Source: Methanobacteriota archaeon (lineage in GTDB: Archaea > Thermoplasmatota > Thermoplasmata > RBG-16-68-12). From it: a stretch of 19,380 nucleotides of DNA. The notes beneath the pieces were generated by a model. It had not been told where the DNA came from and ran no database searches. It worked only from the letters and a program-made list of their open reading frames with translations. Below are positions 14,744-19,380 of the stretch, one piece after another. A program made the position numbers and the translations under genes. The stretch lies in NCBI GenBank assembly GCA_005879065.1, contig VBLU01000084.1, forward strand, positions 1 to 19,380, written 5' to 3'. Position 1 is the stretch's first letter; each line of letters begins with the position of its first letter.

Positions 14744-15740
14744 CGACCGCGCGCATGTCGTGATGCCGTACCACAAGATCCTGGACGGCCTCGAGGAGAA
14801 ATTGAAGGGCGACATGGGGGCCGGGACGACCCTGCGGGGGATCGGTCCCGCCTTCGAGGACAAGGTCGGGCGGTTCGGGATCCGCATGTGCGACCTGATC
14901 GACCCGGACGTCTTGAGCGCCAAACTCCGCGCGATCGTGCCCATCAAGCAGAGGCTCATCGAGGCGTACGGCGGCAGCGAGCGGATCGATGCGGACGCGG
15001 TGTTCGGGGAACACGAGGCCTACGGCAAGCGACTCGCTCCCTTCGTGACCGACACGTCGGCCTGGTTGGATGCCGCGCTGAAACGCGGGAAGCGCATCTT
15101 GTTCGAAGGAGCCCAAGGGACCCACCTCTGCATCGACCACGGAGTCTATCCATACGGAACCTCGAGCGACTGCGTCGCGGGAGCCGCCGCCGTCGGGGCC
15201 GGCATCGGGCCGCATTACCTCACGGACATCCTCGGCGTCGCGAAGGCGTTCACCTCGCGGGTCGGTTCGGGCCCGTTCCCGACCGAGTTGGAAGGGCCGA
15301 TCGCGGAACACCTGCGGGAACGGGGCGGCGGCGAGTATGGGACGACAACCCGACGTCCGCGAAGGGTTGGGTGGCTCGACCTCGTCATGCTTCGGATGGC
15401 GGTCCGTGTGAATGGCCTCACGCGCCTCGCGGTGACGAAACTCGACGTGCTCGGAGGCCTCGACCGGATCCGTGTGTGCACCGGGTACCGTCACGACGGC
15501 GGCGTGGTCAAGGAGTTCCCCGCGAGCATGCGGATCCTCTCCGAGAGCGGGCCCGTGTACCGTGAGTTCAAAGGCTGGCCCGATCTCCCGGAGGACGAGT
15601 GGATCGGAATCGCAAGCCGCGGGCGGAGGGCGCTCCCAGAGACCACCCAACGATATGTCGCCTTTATCGAATCGCAACTCAAGGTGCCCGCGCGAATCCT
15701 GTCCGTGGGCCGGTCGCGCGCCGCGACGATGGGCCGGTGA
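14730..15740 (+). CDS. purA: Adenylosuccinate synthetase, C-terminal fragment
   Basis: The remaining three quarters of PurA, picked up at NLRISDRAHVVMPYHKILDG in the frame one base off from the N-terminal fragment. GTG 14760 or ATG 14763 could start it formally, but neither is a natural family start. Signatures include FEGAQGTHLCIDHGVYPYGTSSD, VGSGPFPTEL, RRVGWLDLVMLRMAVRVNGL and TKLDVLGGLDRI, with a GPV-Y-F-GW segment near the end. The usual TTGRPRR element reads TTRRPRR here, an Arg for a near-invariant Gly that one C/G base change would produce. Apart from the missing ~25 residues at the junction, the protein is complete. The gene converges on the thiolation gene with 9 bases between them. 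Purine synthesis would need an intact copy, so an assembly or sequencing deletion is the simplest explanation. Confidence 0.87.
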   Translation, partial: NLRISDRAHVVMPYHKILDGLEEKLKGDMGAGTTLRGIGPAFEDKVGRFGIRMCDLIDPDVLSAKLRAIVPIKQRLIEAYGGSERIDADAVFGEHEAYGKRLAPFVTDTSAWLDAALKRGKRILFEGAQGTHLCIDHGVYPYGTSSDCVAGAAAVGAGIGPHYLTDILGVAKAFTSRVGSGPFPTELEGPIAEHLRERGGGEYGTTTRRPRRVGWLDLVMLRMAVRVNGLTRLAVTKLDVLGGLDRIRVCTGYRHDGGVVKEFPASMRILSESGPVYREFKGWPDLPEDEWIGIASRGRRALPETTQRYVAFIESQLKVPARILSVGRSRAATMGR

Positions 15741-15749
15741 TCCGAGCCT

Positions 15750-16694
15750 TCAGACGAGCGGTTCCGTCACGTCCGGGGCCCCGATCTTCTCGATGCGCTC
15801 CCGCAATTCGCACGCCTTGCAGACCGTGCTGACGGTCGGCTCGCCGCAGCGGGCGCAGGCGTTCAGGGTGGCGGGCGGATAGGCCGACTGAAGGAGCGGG
15901 CGCATCTGATCGTACCCGCTGACGATGGCGTGGCGTGTCCCCGGGCTCTCTTCCTCGAGGCGGTGGAGGATCTCTCGGAACCGTCCGCGCTGGGCCCGTT
16001 CCGCGTAGGGACATGTCGCGTCGTGGAACTCGATGCCCCGCAGGAGGGCGTAGAGATACACTTCCTTCTCGGGGATCATCCGCAGGGGCTGGATCCTCGG
16101 CACGAGCCCGGGTTGTCGACTCTCGTGCGGACCGAGGCGGGCGAGCTTCTCGATGTCCCCGCGGGCGACGTTCATGAGGATCGATTGCGCCGTGTCGTCC
16201 AGGTTCAGGCCGGTGGCCACATAGTCCGCCCCGACTTCGACGGCCGCCCGGTTCAAGGCCTGCCGCCGGAACGGGCCGCAGTAGCTGCACGGGATCGATT
16301 CGGGATCTCGGGCCACCACCTCGTCCATCGTGTGCCCTGACGTCTCCTGGTACGCGAGCACTCGGTGCTCGATTCCGAGGCGCGCGCAGAGTCGTTTCGC
16401 AAAGTCGATTCCCGCGGGCCGGTACGAGGCGATGCCCTCGTCGATCGTAATGCCGATCAACTCCATCTCGCTTCGGCTCCTCAAGAATTCGACCAGGAGA
16501 GCTGCCGTGGTGCTCGAGTCCTTGCCGCCGCTCATGCCGATCGCGATGCGTTCCTGGCCGCGGAGATGGACTTGGGACCGGAGCTCGCGCTTCGCTCGTC
16601 GTTCGACGAAACCAAGGAAGTGGTCGCGACAAAGATGCTCCCCGCTGTAGCGAATCCACTCGACCGCAGCGGCGGAGCAACGGTCGCACTTCAT
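15750..16694 (-). CDS. TtuA/Ncs6-family tRNA 2-thiolation enzyme
   Basis: An ATP-dependent tRNA 2-thiouridylase-family enzyme of 314 residues. It activates a uridine of tRNA by adenylation and inserts sulfur, normally supplied by a ubiquitin-like carrier. An N-terminal zinc knuckle uses C3, C6, C22 and H25. The PP-loop is SGGKDS at residues 55-60. The catalytic cysteines are C136 and C139 (PCSYCGPFRR) and C228 (TCPYAERAQRG), which in studied members hold a [4Fe-4S] cluster. A C-terminal zinc ribbon uses C280, C283, C292 and C295. The family's GHNLDD segment reads GLNLDD (Leu for His at 163). Position 34 (Ncs6) and position 54 (TtuA) enzymes share this layout, and I cannot tell them apart here, so no symbol is given. 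ATG 16694 sits about 26 bases from a CTTAAG box. Confidence 0.92.
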   Translation of the reverse strand: MKCDRCSAAAVEWIRYSGEHLCRDHFLGFVERRAKRELRSQVHLRGQERIAIGMSGGKDSSTTAALLVEFLRSRSEMELIGITIDEGIASYRPAGIDFAKRLCARLGIEHRVLAYQETSGHTMDEVVARDPESIPCSYCGPFRRQALNRAAVEVGADYVATGLNLDDTAQSILMNVARGDIEKLARLGPHESRQPGLVPRIQPLRMIPEKEVYLYALLRGIEFHDATCPYAERAQRGRFREILHRLEEESPGTRHAIVSGYDQMRPLLQSAYPPATLNACARCGEPTVSTVCKACELRERIEKIGAPDVTEPLV

Positions 16695-16716
16695 GACGAA
16701 TCGAATCGGCCGCCGG

Positions 16717-16722
16717 CTTAAG
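16717..16722 (-). promoter_or_regulatory. TATA-like box of the tRNA thiolation gene
   Basis: CTTAAG is centred about 26 bases before ATG 16694 on the minus strand and lies just beyond the stop codon of the upstream zinc-ribbon gene. The thiolation gene therefore has its own promoter although the two genes are co-directional. Confidence 0.55.
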
Positions 16723-16725
16723 AGC

Positions 16726-17853
16726 TCATGGGCCAGGAGGGGGAGGTGGAGCCGGCGGCGGCTGGGGAGTCTGCGCCGCTCCGGCCGGAGGGGGCAACGT
16801 CACGCTGGGATAGTACGGCGGCAGTCCGTACGACGGCTGTCGCACCAGGAGGTCGTACGCCACCGCAGCGAGGATCACGGACCAGGCGCCGACCAGCCCG
16901 TTCGCGAGCGCCGCGGCCAAGATGGTCGCGAAGGGACTTCGCAGGAGCGAGATCGGGATCGTGATCACCAGGGTGATGAATCCGCCGAGAATCCCCGCGG
17001 CGAACATGGCCCCGAAGAGAGACCACCAATGACGTTTGGTGAGTCTCCAGCTTCGCATCAGGCCGGACGTCGCGGTCGCGTTCTCCATCATAATGGCGGG
17101 CGCGTAGAGGCTCATGGCGATGCCCACATAGAGGGCGATCAGGCCTCCGATGGCGAGCAAGACGAAGCCGCCGCAGATTGCCCCGATCGCGGTCCCCGGA
17201 TTGACCGTCCCACCGGTGAACGGCAGTAAGATCAGGAGGAACGGGACGAACACGAGCGCGAGGAGGAGGAGGGTGAGGAGGAGGTTTGCCCCGAGGATGC
17301 TGAGGAACCGATCCAGGCCCCGACGGAGGGCGCGCTCCAGGGTGATGGATTCTCCGCGGAACCTCCGTACCGCGTACTCGGTCATGCCGCCACCGACGAT
17401 GCTGCTGAGGATCGCGCCCGCGAGGATCGAGATGATGGCGAAGAGCAGGAGGTTGCCGAGGGCTGAAGCAGGGATGCCCGACGGCGGGCCCCCGGGGAAG
17501 AAACCGGTGCTGGGTCCAAACGTACCGAGGATCGCGAGGGCGACGAGCCCTCCGAGGAGGCCGTTCACCAGCGCAAGGACGAAAAACACGACGAAGAATT
17601 CCTTGAGGTTCTTCGTCCAGACGTCAAACATTCCCGAGAGGATCGTCCCGGCCGTAGCGTGGCGGGGAGGCGGACTTGGCAAATACGGATAGGCCACCGC
17701 GGGAGGGACGGCTGGCGGGGTCGCCGACGGATACGGGGTCGGCGGAGGCGACGCCGTCGGAGTGGCGAACAACGGCCTCCCGCATTGGATGCAATAGGCA
17801 TTCGTCGGATCGTTCAAGGCGCCGCAGACCGGGCAGGCCTTCGAGGCGGACAA
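16726..17853 (-). CDS. Zinc-ribbon multi-pass membrane protein
   Basis: A 375-residue protein. It starts with a zinc ribbon (CPVCG at residues 8-12, CIQCG near 22-26), followed by a Pro/Ala/Thr-rich linker of about 40 residues. Around six hydrophobic helices fill residues 85-335, including FFVVFFVLALVNGLLGGLVALAIL, LLLTLLLLALVFVPFLLILLPF and GFVLLAIGGLIALYVGIAMSLYAPAIMME. A Gly-rich, Pro-rich tail ends the protein. The soluble loop SWRLTKRHWWSLFG and the general layout recall membrane proteins of the DUF975/glycerophosphodiesterase-membrane-domain type. The role is unknown; the N-terminal ribbon suggests binding of a partner on the cytoplasmic side. The start is TTG 17853, chosen because the ribbon begins directly after it and AGAGGG lies upstream; there is no ATG or GTG closer to the ribbon. 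It shares a short divergent promoter region with the small membrane protein gene at 18001. Confidence 0.78.
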   Translation of the reverse strand: MSASKACPVCGALNDPTNAYCIQCGRPLFATPTASPPPTPYPSATPPAVPPAVAYPYLPSPPPRHATAGTILSGMFDVWTKNLKEFFVVFFVLALVNGLLGGLVALAILGTFGPSTGFFPGGPPSGIPASALGNLLLFAIISILAGAILSSIVGGGMTEYAVRRFRGESITLERALRRGLDRFLSILGANLLLTLLLLALVFVPFLLILLPFTGGTVNPGTAIGAICGGFVLLAIGGLIALYVGIAMSLYAPAIMMENATATSGLMRSWRLTKRHWWSLFGAMFAAGILGGFITLVITIPISLLRSPFATILAAALANGLVGAWSVILAAVAYDLLVRQPSYGLPPYYPSVTLPPPAGAAQTPQPPPAPPPPPGP

Positions 17854-17953
17854 GCGGACCCTCTCTGCCGGGAATCGGGGACCTAGGTAGTTGAGTCTTC
17901 CGGCGGGCTTCCCAGGTGCTCCGTGTTATTTCGAGTGAGAACAGGGCCGGTTC

Positions 17954-17959
17954 CTTTAT
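17954..17959 (+). promoter_or_regulatory. TATA-like box of the membrane protein/peptidase pair
   Basis: TTTATC would start transcription near 17983, giving a leader of about 18 bases. GAGGG at 17990-17994 then acts as the Shine-Dalgarno site for ATG 18001. This argues against the in-frame ATG at 17974, which would lie upstream of the predicted start. Confidence 0.45.
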
Positions 17960-18000
17960 CCCAACGGCTCCGAATGGCGTCCCTCCTCCGAGGGAATCCG

Positions 18001-18294
18001 ATGGACATCAACCAAGTCGGCGTCGTCCTCATGGGGAGCGTCCTCGGATGGTTCCTCATGTTCGCCGTCCGCCGGTACAAGGTCCAGTGGGGGGCGTTCG
18101 CCTCGTTCATGGCGATCGTCTTCGGCGTGAGCCTGATGTCCTTCCTGTACGCGCGGGACCTCCTCGCCTACTACGGCATCGGCATCTTCCTCGGATTCGT
18201 GTCGAACATGGTCGTCCGCGTGGCCGGCACCGCGACCGGCGGCAAGCTCGGCGAAGGCCTGCTCGAGATCAGTGCGCTCGAACGGAAGGGGTGA
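18001..18294 (+). CDS. Small three-helix membrane protein
   Basis: A 97-residue hydrophobic protein of unknown function. Three membrane segments are visible: VGVVLMGSVLGWFLMFAV, FASFMAIVFGVSLMSFLYA and YYGIGIFLGFVSNMVVRVAG. Basic residues (RRYKVQW) sit between the first two. A short Gly/Glu-rich cytosolic tail follows. ATG 18001 is preceded by GAGGG six bases away. The stop codon is two bases from the ATG of the peptidase gene, so the two are surely co-transcribed, and the membrane protein may anchor or regulate the peptidase. That link is inference from position only. Confidence 0.72.
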   Translation: MDINQVGVVLMGSVLGWFLMFAVRRYKVQWGAFASFMAIVFGVSLMSFLYARDLLAYYGIGIFLGFVSNMVVRVAGTATGGKLGEGLLEISALERKG

Positions 18295-18296
18295 CG

Positions 18297-19181
18297 ATGC
18301 CCTTCGATGTGCGGGCCGCGAAGGCGGTCCACGAAAACGCGATCTTCGGCCGGGCGAACGTCGTCGGTGTCGCCGTCGGGAGCAAGATCATCCATGGCCA
18401 CGACACGAACGAACGCTGCATCGTCGCGTTCGTCGAACGCAAACGGCCGGAGGACGAACTCCGGCATCACGATGTGGTCCCGAAAGAGATCGACGGCGTC
18501 CTCACCGACGTCGTGGAGACGGGCCGCTTCATGGCCATCCCGCTCGTGCAAAGCATGGACGAGAACCGGACGCATCGGGTTCGTCCCGCCTCGGGGGGAG
18601 TGAGCATTGGCCACTACCGGATCACGGCGGGGACCTTGGGAGTCCTCGTGCACCGACACGGACGGCCCGCCATTCTCTCGAACAACCATGTCCTTGCGAA
18701 CGAGAACGCGGGGCAGATCGGGGATCCAATCCTGCAGCCGGGTCCCGTCGACGGCGGTCGGTTGCAAGACGCGATCGCCCGCCTCACGGACTTCGTCCCG
18801 ATCCGATTCAATCAACGATCCATGGGCCCGGTCGCGCAGTTCCTGGAACGGGCCGTCGCGCCGCTGCTCGCAGTCTTCGGCCTGAGCCTGAAGCGCCTTC
18901 CGAACGGCCAGGAGAACCTGGTCGACGCCGCGGTCGCGGAACCGATCGAGGCGAGTCTCGTCGCTCCAGACATCCTGGACATCGGTCGCGTGAGCGGAAC
19001 CACGGATGCGGCGATCGGCCTCGCCGTCCGGAAGAGCGGTCGCACGACCGCGTTGACGGCGGGACATGTGACCGCGGTCGACGCCACGGTCGAAGTCGAC
19101 TACGGCGAAGGCAAGACCGCGATCTTCCGCGGGCAGATCGTGAGCGATATGTTGTCGAAGGGCGGCGGACGACGACGCTGA
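18297..19181 (+). CDS. Trypsin-like peptidase homologue, catalytic serine segment missing
   Basis: A chymotrypsin-fold (S1-like) peptidase homologue of the group with an N-terminal NVVGVAVG domain. Residues 1-95 form that domain (VVGVAVGSKII, VAFVERKRPEDEL, PKEIDGVLTDVVETG). The peptidase part follows: GHYRITAGTLGVLV, LSNNHVLANEN with catalytic H131, LVDAAVAEP with catalytic D210, VRKSGRTTALTAGHV and FRGQIVSDMLSKGG. The family continues directly with Asp-Ser-Gly-Ser, holding the nucleophilic serine. Here the frame reads GGRRR and stops at 19179-19181. The family's C-terminal strand and helix reappear in another frame at 19169-19231. As written it cannot be an active protease. There is no signal peptide, so it would be cytosolic or tethered by the small membrane protein encoded two bases upstream. 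Confidence 0.82.
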   Translation: MPFDVRAAKAVHENAIFGRANVVGVAVGSKIIHGHDTNERCIVAFVERKRPEDELRHHDVVPKEIDGVLTDVVETGRFMAIPLVQSMDENRTHRVRPASGGVSIGHYRITAGTLGVLVHRHGRPAILSNNHVLANENAGQIGDPILQPGPVDGGRLQDAIARLTDFVPIRFNQRSMGPVAQFLERAVAPLLAVFGLSLKRLPNGQENLVDAAVAEPIEASLVAPDILDIGRVSGTTDAAIGLAVRKSGRTTALTAGHVTAVDATVEVDYGEGKTAIFRGQIVSDMLSKGGGRRR

Positions 19182-19231
19182 TCAATCCGATCGGCGCGGT
19201 CATGCAGTTCCTCGACGTCGTCATCGGGTAG
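19169..19231 (+). pseudogene. Out-of-frame C-terminal end of the peptidase
   Basis: Bases 19169-19231 read TTTLINPIGAVMQFLDVVIG and stop at TAG. This matches the characteristic end of the peptidase family (Thr-x-x-Asn-Pro-Ile, then a hydrophobic helix). It is displaced by two in frame from the upstream part. About 20 codons with the GDSG motif and the following strands are missing between them. Confidence 0.65.
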
Positions 19232-19254
19232 GTTCTCCCACCCCGCAACAAAGG

Positions 19255-19260
19255 CTTATT
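19255..19260 (+). promoter_or_regulatory. TATA-like box of rfcS
   Basis: CTTATT (followed by A) in an AT-rich spot is centred about 42 bases before ATG 19300. It predicts a short leader that contains the weak Shine-Dalgarno-like GGGGGCGG. Confidence 0.4.
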
Positions 19261-19299
19261 ACGCATCCCTCGGATGCCACGCACGCGTTGGGGGCGGCG

Positions 19300-19380
19300 A
19301 TGAAGGAAATCTGGGTCGAGAAGTATCGACCGAAGTCCCTCGACGAGGTCGTCGGCCAGGACGAGATCGTCGAACGCCTG
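19300..19380 (+). CDS. rfcS: Replication factor C small subunit, 5' end only
   Basis: The first 27 codons of a clamp-loader AAA+ subunit, which opens and loads the PCNA ring onto primed DNA. The sequence MKEIWVEKYRPKSLDEVVGQ is the highly conserved RFC N-terminus (W-x-E-K-Y-R-P and the following VVGQ). The gene runs off the window before the Walker A motif. The start of the large subunit is less likely, since it usually begins WTEKYRP and lacks this exact wording, but with so little sequence it cannot be excluded. Confidence 0.88.
   Translation, partial: MKEIWVEKYRPKSLDEVVGQDEIVERL

Noticed and set aside
1..19380. tRNA genes, rRNA, CRISPR arrays and insertion sequences
   Set aside because: Looked for by eye on both strands. 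I found no tRNA T-arm consensus in a foldable context, no regularly spaced long repeats, and no transposase or terminal inverted repeats.

Overview
The window looks like chromosomal DNA of a GC-rich archaeon, most likely an uncultivated member of the Thermoplasmatota. The evidence is a Euryarchaeota-type replication factor C small subunit at the right edge, an archaeal ATP-dependent DNA ligase, a KaiC-like ATPase coupled to a DUF835 membrane protein, and a geranylgeranyl-reductase-family flavoprotein. AT-rich TATA-like boxes sit 25-32 bases before many start codons, which is the architecture of leaderless archaeal genes. The phylum is an inference from gene content; no rRNA is present to test it. 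I saw no tRNA, rRNA, CRISPR array or insertion sequence.

Left part (1-7386, all plus strand): serS (broken at its 3' end), a cytosolic multi-PAS/GAF histidine kinase, purB, and an archaeal DNA ligase. Most have their own promoter. Middle (7394-11510): on the minus strand a HAD-family hydrolase follows a geranylgeranyl-reductase-like gene in a two-gene operon. Then come a plus-strand membrane sensor-like protein and an unrecognised 353-residue minus-strand protein whose stop codon overlaps the sensor's.

Signalling block (11511-14295): a repeat-rich intergenic region leads into a 69-residue ribbon-helix-helix protein. The 3' end of that gene overlaps, tail to tail, a large protein with a 7TM-like N-terminus and two DUF835 domains. 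The latter is translationally coupled (ATGA overlap) to a KaiC-like RecA-superfamily ATPase. This ATPase plus membrane DUF835 pair, next to its own small DNA-binding protein, is the best candidate here for an undescribed signalling system.

Right part (14525-19380): purA split by a frameshifting internal deletion, a TtuA/Ncs6-type tRNA thiolation enzyme, a zinc-ribbon multi-pass membrane protein, a small membrane protein coupled to a trypsin-like peptidase gene, and the start of rfcS.

The most striking structural observation is that three unrelated genes (serS, purA, the peptidase) carry the same kind of lesion. A conserved stretch of roughly 20-35 codons is absent and the remaining 3' part continues in another frame. 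In serS the loss takes class II motif 3, in the peptidase the GDSG catalytic serine segment, and in purA a conserved loop. Three lesions within 18 kb, two of them in normally essential genes, point to assembly or sequencing deletions more than to biology, but this can be tested.
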